64,000 nt of DNA from contig NZ_CANLNS010000004.1 in assembly GCF_947492715.1 (NCBI RefSeq), positions 1 to 64,000 of the forward strand. The letters are read 5' to 3'. The DNA comes from an uncultured Psychroserpens sp. GTDB taxonomy: Bacteria; Bacteroidota; Bacteroidia; Flavobacteriales; Flavobacteriaceae. The notes below the pieces were generated by a model. That model was not told where the DNA came from. It made no database searches and saw only the letters and a list, made by a program, of their open reading frames with translations. The stretch's first letter is position 1, and each line of letters begins with the position of its first letter. Below are positions 53,302 to 61,813 of the stretch, piece after piece. Both the position numbers and the translations under genes were made by a program.

Positions 53302-53321
53302 ATATCCAAACAAATGGATAT
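53302..53321. promoter_or_regulatory. Inverted repeat upstream of rocD
   Basis: ATATCCA (53302-53308) and TGGATAT (53315-53321) form a perfect 7-bp inverted repeat with a six-base spacer, 22 bases upstream of the rocD start. It could be an operator or a leader hairpin. Confidence 0.4.
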
Positions 53322-53443
53322 CTAAAATGTCCATTCCTTCTGTACCTTTATTCTTTCAAAAGATTTGAAAAAGCAGCGTGGGAGAGAAATCATCCCTAGG
53401 GCTTGCAAATTAATAAATAATAGTTGCTTCTAAAAATGTTTGA

Positions 53444-53824
53444 TTATAATTTTCCTGATAGCGATGAAACTTGCAACTCTAAACGCTTTATTTCTCTTAG
53501 CAGGGCATTTTTATCCATTTGCATCCAAGCAAATACTTTCAACATACTAACACCTATTAAAAACACAAGACCTCCAAGTCCCCATTTTATTAATTCGTTC
53601 GTTTCTCTAGTATCAAAAAATTGAATCGCACAATACACAAACAAGCCAAAAAAGACTAATGTCATAACATTCATTAGAATGATAATCCATTTATTTTTTC
53701 CTTTAAAAAGACCTGTTATCATTCCAAGAACATTTTGCTCTTCTAAAGAATCATAAAACTTAGTTTCTTCCTCAGTTAATGTATCTTTTATTATTTGGTC
53801 TATATCTTCCATATTTGTTTTCAT
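53444..53824 (-). CDS. DUF6768-like small membrane protein
   Basis: A 126-residue protein. A conserved N-terminus (MEDIDQIIKDTLTEEETKFYDSLEE region) and FKGKNKWIIILMN precede two membrane helices (about 47-68 and 80-97), then a helical tail with IKRLELQVSSL. The pattern fits DUF6768, a family seen behind ECF sigma genes. It lies 47 bases after the sigma gene and may be its regulator, though it lacks an anti-sigma motif that I can name. Confidence 0.82.
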   Translation of the reverse strand: MKTNMEDIDQIIKDTLTEEETKFYDSLEEQNVLGMITGLFKGKNKWIIILMNVMTLVFFGLFVYCAIQFFDTRETNELIKWGLGGLVFLIGVSMLKVFAWMQMDKNALLREIKRLELQVSSLSGKL

Positions 53825-53871
53825 AATCGTGTTGTTTTAATATCCGCAATAAGCGAACGTATTATTAATAT

Positions 53872-54420
53872 TTAACGCTTTATTTCTTTTAATTTGATTT
53901 TTAATGTTTCTCTCGCATGGAACAATCGCGACTTAACCGTTCCTACAGATATACCAAGTAAATTGCTTATTTCTTTTAATGCATAACCTTCTACATAAAA
54001 CAACTTTATAACATGTTGTTGCTGATCAGATAAATTAGATATCGCTTTTAAAAGCGTCTTCTTTAAAAGTGTGTCGTCATCTTCAATATCACATTCTAGC
54101 GAAACTTGAGTCTTTTTATAATCCTCCCCTTTCTTCAAATCCCTCTGCCGCTGTCTTAAAGCATCTAGTGATTTAGAATACACAATACGAAACGCCCAAC
54201 TTTTAAAACTCGATGTTTTTTGCAGTCCAGGCAATTTTTCAATAATAACTTGCCAACTCTCTTGTGCAATATCTTTAGATAGATGAGCGTCTTTAACTAG
54301 CCAGAACGCTTTTTGGCAAAATATAACGTGCCAACGTTTCACCAATTTAGCCATAGCATCTTGGTCTCCTGCCAAATAAGCCTCTATCAACTTTACGTCT
54401 ATTGCCCTATCTTTTTTCAA
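53872..54420 (-). CDS. ECF-type RNA polymerase sigma factor
   Basis: A 182-residue sigma-70 family protein with region 2 (KDAHLSKDIAQESWQVIIEKLP, SFKSWAFRIVYSKSLDALR) and region 4 (LFYVEGYALKEISNLLGISVGTVKSRLFHARETLK). It begins directly after the stop of the SRPBCC gene and is followed by a DUF6768 gene, so all three are likely one operon. The signal to which it responds is unknown. Confidence 0.95.
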   Translation of the reverse strand: MKKDRAIDVKLIEAYLAGDQDAMAKLVKRWHVIFCQKAFWLVKDAHLSKDIAQESWQVIIEKLPGLQKTSSFKSWAFRIVYSKSLDALRQRQRDLKKGEDYKKTQVSLECDIEDDDTLLKKTLLKAISNLSDQQQHVIKLFYVEGYALKEISNLLGISVGTVKSRLFHARETLKIKLKEIKR

Positions 54421-54927
54421 TTAAGCATGTTTAGTTTGAAACGATTTGCTTTTATAAAATTCTCTTAGCATCTGTACCCATAAACTATGTTGCGATACTT
54501 TTTGTACTTCGGAAACGTAATTTTCAACCTTATCAAAGGCATCTTCAATTAATGCATTGTGCAACCATTTAATTATAAATAACCAATAGAAACTTGCTTT
54601 TAAGGATGTTCTTGCATTTATAACATGACTAATTTCACATTCATTTTCTGAAATAGCTTTTATGTTCAAAGCGTGTGTACCATAGAACCCATCAGGTTTA
54701 GTAAATTCAAATTTGATATGTGTACATTCATCAAATTCAACTATTGTATAACGTATACGTCCGTGACCTCCTTTACTCCCAATTTTTAATCCGTTTTTAA
54801 ATCGTATCGCCGGCCATTTATCAATAGGCCAAATAAGATCGTTTGACGTTGCTAATGTTCTAAATAACGCAGAGACATTATCTTGAGATGCTCTAATCTT
54901 TCGTTTGTGGATATTAATGACTTTCAT
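54421..54927 (-). CDS. SRPBCC-like protein heading an ECF sigma operon
   Basis: A 168-residue soluble protein with the profile of the START/SRPBCC fold: N-terminal strand and helix (HKRKIRASQDNVSALFRTLATSNDLIWP), a central beta-sheet (HGRIRYTIVEFDECTHIKFEF, ENECEISHVINA) and a long C-terminal helix (LHNALIEDAFDKVENYV). These proteins bind hydrophobic ligands. The stop touches the ATG of the sigma factor gene, an unusual pairing that may mean ligand-linked control; this is inference. Confidence 0.8.
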   Translation of the reverse strand: MKVINIHKRKIRASQDNVSALFRTLATSNDLIWPIDKWPAIRFKNGLKIGSKGGHGRIRYTIVEFDECTHIKFEFTKPDGFYGTHALNIKAISENECEISHVINARTSLKASFYWLFIIKWLHNALIEDAFDKVENYVSEVQKVSQHSLWVQMLREFYKSKSFQTKHA

Positions 54928-55052
54928 ACTCTAAAGACGTAGAAAAAGAAAAAAGGTTCATTTATTATTAAAAATAACAACTATTGTTTGAGTTTAAACC
55001 ATATCAAACCATAACTTTTTCTAATTTTGCAAACATTAAATTCTAACACACC

Positions 55053-56507
55053 ATGCCTCGAAGAGAACGAAATAAATTTGTAAAACGCGGACAAATAATT
55101 GAATTGCGTATAGAAGACTATGCTTTTGGCGGAAAAGGTATTGGTCGTATTAGAAATGAACATGGTGAATTTGTTGTATTTGTTCCAAACACATTGCCTG
55201 GTCAATTAATAAAAGGACAGGTAAAAAAGTCGAGCAAAAAATATGCAGAATGCAAATTGATTGAGGTCTTAGAGTTTTCAGATGATGAAGTGAATGTGCC
55301 TTACCAAGACATCCCTGGCGCTCCATATATTCAGCTTCCAATAGATTTACAACATCAGTACAAAAAAGAAAGCACTTTGTCTTTATTTAAGCGTATTGGA
55401 AAAGTTGAAAACATTGATGCTCTTTTTGATGAATTAATACCCTCTCCAAATGTATTTCATTACCGCAATAAGATGGAATACGGTTTTTCTGCTATTGGCT
55501 ATGATAGAGTTCAAAAATCTGATGTAGACGAATTTACACTAGGTTTTAAACGACGCGGCACCTGGTGGATGGGAGATAATCTCAATAAAGATTCTGGGCT
55601 ATTTGACAAAGCGGTTGAAGACAATCTAAAGCACATTAGACATTACTGTGAAGCCACGGGATTAGCGCCATGGCATGGTCCAAAAAAAGAAGGTTTCTTT
55701 AGATATTTAGTTGTTAGAAAATCTTATAAAACTAACGAGCTTTTATTTAATTTGGTAACGACTTCTCATGAGTTAGCCAATTTCAATCTCAACAAATTTG
55801 CTGCGTTGTTGGTTGATATTTTTGGAGAACGATGTGCTGGTCTATTGCATACCATAAATGATGAAATTGGGGATAGAACAATTGCTACCTCTGGCAGTAT
55901 CAATCTTGTCTATGGAAAAGATAAAATAGTTGAGGAACTTTTAGGTTTAAATTTTGAGATTAGTATGAAGAGTTTTTTTCAAACGAATCCAAAATCTGCC
56001 GAGAAACTATATACTAAAGTTGTTGATTATGCACTGGAGAAAAAAGAAGCCGTGGACAACTCAGTAGTTTTAGATTTATTTTGTGGCACAGGAACGATAG
56101 GACAGATTATTGCTTCTAAAGCTAATAATACGACAATTGTTGGTGTGGATATTGTGGCTTCTGCTATTGAAGATGCTAAAGAAAATGCAAAACGCAATAA
56201 AATTGATGGTTTAAAGTTTTATGCTGCAGATGTAGGTAAGTTTTTAACAGAACATCCAGAATACACTAACAAAATAAGGACCATAATTTTGGATCCGGCA
56301 CGTGCTGGAATAACACCAAAAACGCTTAAAAAAATCATAAACCTAAATGCAGAACGTTTGGTTTATGTATCTTGCAATCCGGCAACACAAGCCAGAGATG
56401 TTGAACAGCTGATGCTTTCTGGATATGCAGTAAAAAAATTGAGTTTGGTGGATCAATTCCCTCATACAGCCCATATTGAAACCGTAATGTTACTAGAAAA
56501 GCATTAA
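55053..56507 (+). CDS. rlmD: 23S rRNA (uracil-C5)-methyltransferase RlmD-like
   Basis: A 484-residue RNA methyltransferase. N-terminal TRAM domain (about 8-70, RIEDYAFGGKGIGRI), central RNA-binding part and C-terminal class I fold with VLDLFCGTGTIGQ, ILDPARAGI and the nucleophile region YVSCNPATQARD. The Cys cluster that binds a 4Fe-4S centre in E. coli RlmD is absent: the stretch around residues 88-105 reads VPYQDIPGAPYIQL. A TAATTTTG element lies at 55022-55029. Followed by DUF6452 and DUF6048 genes, a conserved flavobacterial grouping. Confidence 0.93.
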   Translation: MPRRERNKFVKRGQIIELRIEDYAFGGKGIGRIRNEHGEFVVFVPNTLPGQLIKGQVKKSSKKYAECKLIEVLEFSDDEVNVPYQDIPGAPYIQLPIDLQHQYKKESTLSLFKRIGKVENIDALFDELIPSPNVFHYRNKMEYGFSAIGYDRVQKSDVDEFTLGFKRRGTWWMGDNLNKDSGLFDKAVEDNLKHIRHYCEATGLAPWHGPKKEGFFRYLVVRKSYKTNELLFNLVTTSHELANFNLNKFAALLVDIFGERCAGLLHTINDEIGDRTIATSGSINLVYGKDKIVEELLGLNFEISMKSFFQTNPKSAEKLYTKVVDYALEKKEAVDNSVVLDLFCGTGTIGQIIASKANNTTIVGVDIVASAIEDAKENAKRNKIDGLKFYAADVGKFLTEHPEYTNKIRTIILDPARAGITPKTLKKIINLNAERLVYVSCNPATQARDVEQLMLSGYAVKKLSLVDQFPHTAHIETVMLLEKH

Positions 56508-56525
56508 TAGTTAATACACAAAAAA

Positions 56526-57083
56526 TTGAAAAGAATTATAACATTATTAGGCGTTGTATTATTGATTGCTTTTATAGCATGGAGTTGCGAACGCGACGAT
56601 ATTTGCGCAGAAGGAACAGCAACAACACCTCTTCTCATAATTAGATTTTATGATGTCAATAATCAAGACAACACCAAAGAGGTTCGTCAATTAGAGGTAA
56701 AAGGTCTAGGTGATGATGGTTTGCCTTTTTCAGAAACACCAATTGTTTCCAGAACAAATACAGACTCTATTGCTCTTCCATTGCGATTTACAGAAGAGGG
56801 CATTGAAACCATAACGAGATTTCAATTGGAAAGAGATGCCGATTTTGCCGATAATACAGATCCTAATGATGACTCAAATATTGATATTATTACTGTAACC
56901 TATACACCAGAATTTATTTATGTTTCTCGTGCTTGTGGTTATAAGAGCATTTTTAACTTTGGCGCCACTGGCGGTGTTACTAGAGAAGTTGATGGTGATG
57001 ATGATATCTGGATTACTAATATTGAAATTGTAAACGAAACTATAGACAATGAAAATGCAGCACAGGTTATTTTATATCATTAA
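56526..57083 (+). CDS. DUF6452 family lipoprotein
   Basis: A 185-residue lipoprotein that appears to start with TTG at 56526 (MKRIITLLGVVLLIAFIAWSCERDD, Cys21). TTPLLIIRFYD, LPLRFTEEGIETITRFQLE and FIYVSRACGYKSIFNF are features of DUF6452. Residues are beta-rich. It starts 18 bases after rlmD and the next gene overlaps its 3' end by 35 bases. Its role is unknown; the surface or periplasm is the likely site. Confidence 0.88.
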   Translation: MKRIITLLGVVLLIAFIAWSCERDDICAEGTATTPLLIIRFYDVNNQDNTKEVRQLEVKGLGDDGLPFSETPIVSRTNTDSIALPLRFTEEGIETITRFQLERDADFADNTDPNDDSNIDIITVTYTPEFIYVSRACGYKSIFNFGATGGVTREVDGDDDIWITNIEIVNETIDNENAAQVILYH

Positions 57084-57798
57084 TAGCATTGCTGTGATGT
57101 TATTTTTTTCGTTAACATCGCAGGCTCAGGACAATGCGACAACTTCAGACACGCTTGTATACAAACAGAAATACGGATTAAGACTTGGTGGTGATATTGG
57201 TAAACTTATTCGCGCTGCCGTTGATGACGATTATTCTGGTTTTGAAATAAATGGTGATTATAGACTTACAAAAAAGCTCTATATAGCAGGGGAACTTGGT
57301 ACTGAAGAACGTACAATTAAAAATGAGTTCCTCGATGTTACTGCTAAAGGAAGCTATTTTAAAGCTGGTGTAGATTATAACACCTACAAAAACTGGTTAG
57401 ACATGCAAAACATGATCTATACTGGATTTAGAGTTGGATTTAGTAGTTTTAGTCAGACTACCAACAGCATTACTATTTATAATACCAATCAATACTGGGA
57501 AGCGCCTGCTACAATTGATACACCTAGCGAGGTTGACGGTTTAACAGCTATTTGGGCCGAATTGGTTATTGGACTAAAAGCCGAACTATTCACAAATTTT
57601 TATGGCGGACTTAATGTTCAGCTAAAAGCTATGGTTAGCGAAGATCAGCCCACCGGTTTTGAAAACCTCTATGTACCTGGTTTTAACAGAACCTATGACA
57701 GTGGTCGTTTTGGTATCGGATTTGGATACACCTTATCTTACATGATTCCAATCTATAAGAAAGATAAAAAGGTAATTGTAGATAAAGAAGATAAATAA
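57049..57798 (+). CDS. DUF6048 family outer-membrane protein
   Basis: A 249-residue protein with a signal peptide (to about SQAQDN, residue 28) and a mature beta-barrel-like part that begins YGLRLGGDIGKLIRAA and continues with alternating strands (YKNWLDMQNMIYTGFRVGFSS, FYGGLNVQLKAMV, FGIGFGYTLSYMIPIYKK). This fits DUF6048. Its start lies 35 bases inside the DUF6452 gene, so the two are translationally coupled and probably form a lipoprotein-barrel pair in the outer membrane. Confidence 0.88.
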   Translation: MKMQHRLFYIINSIAVMLFFSLTSQAQDNATTSDTLVYKQKYGLRLGGDIGKLIRAAVDDDYSGFEINGDYRLTKKLYIAGELGTEERTIKNEFLDVTAKGSYFKAGVDYNTYKNWLDMQNMIYTGFRVGFSSFSQTTNSITIYNTNQYWEAPATIDTPSEVDGLTAIWAELVIGLKAELFTNFYGGLNVQLKAMVSEDQPTGFENLYVPGFNRTYDSGRFGIGFGYTLSYMIPIYKKDKKVIVDKEDK

Positions 57799-57802
57799 GT
57801 CT

Positions 57803-58228
57803 CTAATTGAAATCGTCACTAATTTTAATCTGGTAACCATCTATTGGATACTCTTTACCATTAAAAGTGGCTTTTGCTCTAAAAAACATGGTATCCTTAA
57901 CAGTTCGTAGCATTTCAATTCGTAAACCTCCATTTTTATCAATTGCTCTATCAATATCAGTAAGTCGTTTTGATGGTGTTTTTTCTACGTTGGTTTTTAA
58001 AACGTAATTACAATCATCAATCCACTCTATATCCAATACTATATAATCATCTTTAGAGATAGATTCAAACTGAGACGTTTCAGATCGTTTTAACGTAGAT
58101 TTAGGAACATGCTCTGTTGCAGGAATCACAAAAGTTCCAGTTCTAAATTCTTTACATTTTAGTTCTTGTCCAAATGAAGTTGCCATAGCAAAAATCATGA
58201 AACTTAATAAGAGCACTTTTTTCATCAT
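57803..58228 (-). CDS. Small secreted protein of unknown function
   Basis: A 141-residue protein: signal peptide MMKKVLLLSFMIFAMATSFGQ, then a beta-rich domain containing LKCKEFRTGTFVIPA, YIVLDIEWIDDCNYVLK and a final strand YPIDGYQIKIS. Two cysteines could form a disulfide. I do not recognise a named family, though similar small secreted proteins are widespread in the group. It lies 9 bases after the rRNA methyltransferase gene and ends 4 bases from the convergent DUF6048 gene. Confidence 0.82.
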   Translation of the reverse strand: MMKKVLLLSFMIFAMATSFGQELKCKEFRTGTFVIPATEHVPKSTLKRSETSQFESISKDDYIVLDIEWIDDCNYVLKTNVEKTPSKRLTDIDRAIDKNGGLRIEMLRTVKDTMFFRAKATFNGKEYPIDGYQIKISDDFN

Positions 58229-58237
58229 TATGTAAAT

Positions 58238-59398
58238 TTAGTTATTCATATACTTACCTTTCTTACTTCCCTCATACATTACATACTTTACTAACCTTGA
58301 TTCTAGCTTAGCATTAAATAAGTGAATTTTACGTGAGGGTCTTAAGCCTACATGTTTTAAAGCATCTAAATTAGATGTAATAAACCAAGCATCAGTTCCT
58401 GGGTATCCTTGTTTTAGCGTATCTCCGATTTCCTTATAAAACGTTTCCATATTAATATCTAAACGCTCCCCATAAGGTGGATTAAAGACCATGTGCAACT
58501 TATTCTCTCCAGCCTTTTGAGTTTTAAAAAAATCTTCATGTTGGATGCTAATAAACTCATCTAAATGCGCATTCTTTAAGTTAGCTTTAGCCTTAGTTAC
58601 AGCACTAGGTGATTTATCATAACCAATCATTTTATGATGAAAATCTCTAGTTTTACTTAGCAAGGATTCTTCTATTTTTTCGAATAAATCTACATCCCAA
58701 TCTTGCCAACGTTCAAAGGCAAATTCTTTTCGCATTAAATTTGGAGGAATATTACAAGCAATCATAGCAGCTTCCGCCAAAATAGTACCACTACCACACA
58801 TAGGATCCATAAAATCAGATTGTCCATCCCAACCAGATAACATTACTAGTCCTGCCGCTAACACTTCATTTATTGGAGCAATATTAGTGGCTGTTTTATA
58901 ACCACGTTTATGCAGAGATTCTCCCGAAGTATCTAAAGAAATCGTACATACTTGACGATCTATATGAACATTAATTTTTAAGTCAGGGAAACGCAAATCA
59001 ACATTAGGTCGCTGGCCGTCTGTGCTTCTAAATTTGTCAACAATGGCGTCTTTTGTTTTTAACGCAACATACTTAGAATGTGTAAATACCTTAGAATGAA
59101 CAGTGGCATCAACAGCAAGACTTCCCGTTGGTTTTATATAATTACTCCACGACATTTTATAGACCTGATCATACAAGTCCTGTTCGTTTAAAACACGAAA
59201 TGTTTTTATAGGTTTTAATATTTTTATCGCAGTTCGTAACGCTAGGTTGGCTTTATACATAAAGCCCTTATCACCAACAAAGCTCACATTTCTAACACCT
59301 TTCTTTACGTCCATCGCACCCAATTGAATGAGTTCTCGCTCTAATAATTCTTCAAAACCATATAAGGTTTTTGCTACCATTTTATAATTATTCTCCAT
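58238..59398 (-). CDS. THUMP-domain RNA methyltransferase (RlmL-like)
   Basis: A 386-residue enzyme: N-terminal ferredoxin-like/THUMP domain (about 1-155; KTLYGFEELLERELIQLGA) and a Rossmann methyltransferase with DPMCGSGTILAEAAMIA (about 202-218) and the catalytic NPPYGERL. This corresponds to the RlmL half of E. coli RlmKL, which makes m2G2445 in 23S rRNA; the RlmK half is not fused here. MVAKTLYG at residue 7 is an alternative start. Divergent from another methyltransferase across a palindromic promoter element. Confidence 0.93.
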   Translation of the reverse strand: MENNYKMVAKTLYGFEELLERELIQLGAMDVKKGVRNVSFVGDKGFMYKANLALRTAIKILKPIKTFRVLNEQDLYDQVYKMSWSNYIKPTGSLAVDATVHSKVFTHSKYVALKTKDAIVDKFRSTDGQRPNVDLRFPDLKINVHIDRQVCTISLDTSGESLHKRGYKTATNIAPINEVLAAGLVMLSGWDGQSDFMDPMCGSGTILAEAAMIACNIPPNLMRKEFAFERWQDWDVDLFEKIEESLLSKTRDFHHKMIGYDKSPSAVTKAKANLKNAHLDEFISIQHEDFFKTQKAGENKLHMVFNPPYGERLDINMETFYKEIGDTLKQGYPGTDAWFITSNLDALKHVGLRPSRKIHLFNAKLESRLVKYVMYEGSKKGKYMNN

Positions 59399-59418
59399 GC
59401 TGTACGACTAATAGATTG

Positions 59419-59437
59419 CAAAAATAAAGTATTTTTG
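59419..59437. promoter_or_regulatory. Palindromic back-to-back promoter element
   Basis: CAAAAATA (59419-59426), AAG, TATTTTTG (59430-59437): two inverted, exact TAnnTTTG -7 elements 3 bases apart, between divergent genes starting at 59398 and 59490. The -33 boxes are weak on both sides. Confidence 0.55.
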
Positions 59438-59489
59438 TGGCTTATAAGAAGAATTAAAAATGAGATTCCTAATTTATTAGGACCTAGAT

Positions 59490-60221
59490 ATGACAAAAGA
59501 CACGCAACATTGGTACGCTTCATGGTTTGACACACCATTCTATCATATTTTATATAAGGACAGAGACCATACCGAAGCACAAGTGTTTATGGATAATCTC
59601 ACAGAATACCTCAATATTCCTGAAAAAGGAAGCATCTTAGACTTGGCTTGCGGAAAAGGAAGGCACTCAGTATACCTAAATAGTTTGGGGTACGATGTTA
59701 CAGGTGTAGACTTATCTGAAAACAGTATTGCATATGCCAAACAATTTGAAAATGAAACGCTTCATTTTGAAGTTCATGACATGTGCAAACCTTATAAAAA
59801 GCAATTTGATGCGGTTTTTAATCTGTTCACCAGCTTTGGTTACTTTGAAAATGAAGAAGACAATCTAAGAACTATCGAAGCCATTAAAGCAAATTTAAAT
59901 GAATTTGGGTTTGGTGTTATAGATTTCATGAATAGTCAATACGTCATTGATCATCTTGTTGCAGAAGACACAAAAACGGTTGAAGGCATTGATTTCCATC
60001 AGAAAAGAAGATTGGACAATGGATATATCATTAAAGATGTTTCTTTTACTGCAGAAGGTCAGGATTTTCAATTTCAGGAGCGCGTTAAGGCATTTATGTT
60101 AGAAGATTTCGAGATCCTTTTTGAAAAAGCAGGTGTTTATTTGCTGGACGTCTTTGGTGATTACAAACTAAAAAAGTTCCATAGCAAAACGTCAGAACGT
60201 CTAGTAATGGTTTTTAAATAA
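59490..60221 (+). CDS. Class I SAM-dependent methyltransferase
   Basis: A 243-residue methyltransferase of the methyltransf_25/11 type. The SAM-binding loop is ILDLACGKGRHSVYL (about 48-62), the acidic residue after strand 2 is in VTGVDLSENSI, and motif IV-like AVFNLFTSFGYF follows. The substrate is unknown. The start was taken at the first ATG with MTKDTQHWYASWFDTPFYHILY, which is the family N-terminus. A ZIP transporter gene begins 5 bases later, and a DUF4268 gene after that. Confidence 0.93.
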   Translation: MTKDTQHWYASWFDTPFYHILYKDRDHTEAQVFMDNLTEYLNIPEKGSILDLACGKGRHSVYLNSLGYDVTGVDLSENSIAYAKQFENETLHFEVHDMCKPYKKQFDAVFNLFTSFGYFENEEDNLRTIEAIKANLNEFGFGVIDFMNSQYVIDHLVAEDTKTVEGIDFHQKRRLDNGYIIKDVSFTAEGQDFQFQERVKAFMLEDFEILFEKAGVYLLDVFGDYKLKKFHSKTSERLVMVFK

Positions 60222-60226
60222 CAGGT

Positions 60227-60901
60227 ATGAATACTTATTTATTTCCAATTTATGCGGTTGTATTAGGAATCCTAATCGTTGTTATATTTAAACAACAAAG
60301 GAACTCTTATACAAAGCTGCTATTGTCTTTTAGTGGTGCTTTTTTATTAGCTCTTACGCTTTTTGATCTTTTACCAGAGGTTTATCATCATCTTGATACC
60401 AAGCAGACAGGACTATTCATTATGTCTGGTATATTACTTCAAATCATTTTAGAGTTTTTCTCTAAAGGTGCCGAGCATGGTCATGTTCATATTCATAAAA
60501 ATGAAACCAACTTTCCATGGTTACTATTTATAAGTTTATGTATTCATAGTTTTCTAGAAGGATTTCCAATCCACCAACACAACGATATGGTTTATGGTGT
60601 TCTCGTTCATAAAATTCCTATTGCCATACTCTTGACAATGTTCTTACTACAATCTAGCTATAGCAAACTTCAAATTATAGTCTTTTTGACTGTTTTTACA
60701 GCGATGACACCTTTAGGTACTTATATTTCAAACGCAACAAGTTTAAATGCCGAATATTTGAATATGATAAACGCCATTGTAATTGGTATCTTCTTTCATA
60801 TTTCAACAACAATATTATTTGAAAGTAGCGAAGGCCATAAATTTAACTTGTCTAAATTAGTGGCTATTATTCTTGGTGTAGGTATTGCTTATTTTATCTA
60901 G
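60227..60901 (+). CDS. ZIP family metal transporter
   Basis: A 224-residue integral membrane protein with about seven to eight helices. The metal-site helices are seen as ICIHSFLEGFPIHQH-like and VHKIPIAILL, a divergent version of the HNxPEG/HEIPE motif pair, with a His-rich loop (GAEHGHVHIHKNE, about residues 83-95) as in ZIP proteins. It probably imports divalent metals such as zinc. It lies between a methyltransferase and a DUF4268 gene in one tightly spaced operon. Confidence 0.88.
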   Translation: MNTYLFPIYAVVLGILIVVIFKQQRNSYTKLLLSFSGAFLLALTLFDLLPEVYHHLDTKQTGLFIMSGILLQIILEFFSKGAEHGHVHIHKNETNFPWLLFISLCIHSFLEGFPIHQHNDMVYGVLVHKIPIAILLTMFLLQSSYSKLQIIVFLTVFTAMTPLGTYISNATSLNAEYLNMINAIVIGIFFHISTTILFESSEGHKFNLSKLVAIILGVGIAYFI

Positions 60902-60905
60902 TATT

Positions 60906-61334
60906 ATGTTTTCAAAAGAAGAAAGTCGCCTGCTAAGGCAAGAGTTTTGGACAAGTTTTGGGAAATCATTTCCTCGGAAATGGATCTTATATGACACCAA
61001 AATAAAAGGACTGTCCTTTAAGTTTCATTTTGACACAAAAAAAGCATTGGTTGCTTTAGACTTAGAAGATGATTTAGAAAATCGAATTTCTTGTTGGGAA
61101 AAACTAGAATCATTACAATCTATTTTAAGAGATGATTTCGTCCCTAACGTTATATTTGAAGAAGAATTTTACCTAGAAAATGGTAAAGAAATTTCTAGAC
61201 TATACTTGCCTTTAGATAGAAAAGTTTCTATTCACAATAAAAATTCTTGGCAAGAGGTTATGGTTTTCTTTAATGAAACCATGGGGAAATTTGAAGCCTT
61301 CTTTGAGGACTATCGCGATATTATAAAAAGTTAA
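60906..61334 (+). CDS. DUF4268 family protein
   Basis: Start chosen at 60906 (MFSKEESRLLRQEFW), the usual family N-terminus; an earlier ATG would overlap the ZIP gene. The 142-residue soluble protein has FSKEESRLLRQEFWTSFGK, KIKGLSFKFHFD and a C-terminal MGKFEAFFEDYRDII, all typical of DUF4268. The family sits within a PD-(D/E)XK nuclease-like group in some proteins, but no function is proven. It ends the three-gene operon. Confidence 0.9.
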   Translation: MFSKEESRLLRQEFWTSFGKSFPRKWILYDTKIKGLSFKFHFDTKKALVALDLEDDLENRISCWEKLESLQSILRDDFVPNVIFEEEFYLENGKEISRLYLPLDRKVSIHNKNSWQEVMVFFNETMGKFEAFFEDYRDIIKS

Positions 61335-61441
61335 CATCCTACAATTACAAATTGTAATGTTCATTGGTATATTCTTAATAAACCAAAGTGCTTGCCGCAT
61401 AAAATTCATATCTTTAAATGATTAACTTAAAACAAAATAAT

Positions 61442-61813
61442 ATGAAACTTGGAGCCTTTTCAATTAGTCTAGCTGTAAAAGATATTAATGCCTCTAAAAC
61501 ATTTTATGAAACCTTAGGATTTACTGTGTTTGCAGGTGATATTGAACGTAATTATGTTATCATGAAAAATGGAAACGCTTTAGTAGGTTTATTTCAAGGA
61601 ATGTTTGACAATAATATATTAACGTTCAATCCAGGTTGGGACGAAAACGCAAATACTTTAGACGAATTTGATGACGTGAGAAGTATTCAAAAGCATTTGA
61701 AATCTAAATCAATTGACCTTCAAAGTGAAGCCGATGAATCTACAACAGGACCTGCTAGTATAGTGATGTTGGATCCAGATGGAAACGCCATTTTAATAGA
61801 CCAGCATGTTTAG
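61442..61813 (+). CDS. VOC family protein (glyoxalase/bleomycin-resistance fold)
   Basis: Start chosen at 61442 (MKLGAFSISLAVKDI); an ATG 24 bases upstream is less likely. The 123-residue protein has two beta-alpha-beta-beta-beta modules: ISLAVKDINASKTFYETLGF and a second module ending in SIVMLDPDGNAILIDQH. The DPDGN motif and terminal metal-ligand-like residues are family features. Substrate unknown; such proteins include lyases and drug-binding proteins. Confidence 0.92.
   Translation: MKLGAFSISLAVKDINASKTFYETLGFTVFAGDIERNYVIMKNGNALVGLFQGMFDNNILTFNPGWDENANTLDEFDDVRSIQKHLKSKSIDLQSEADESTTGPASIVMLDPDGNAILIDQHV

Noticed and set aside
61340-61375. Inverted repeat ATTACA-AAT-TGTAAT after the DUF4268 gene
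   Set aside because: Only six pairs, A+T-rich, with no T-run; expected by chance in such DNA, so not called a terminator or operator.
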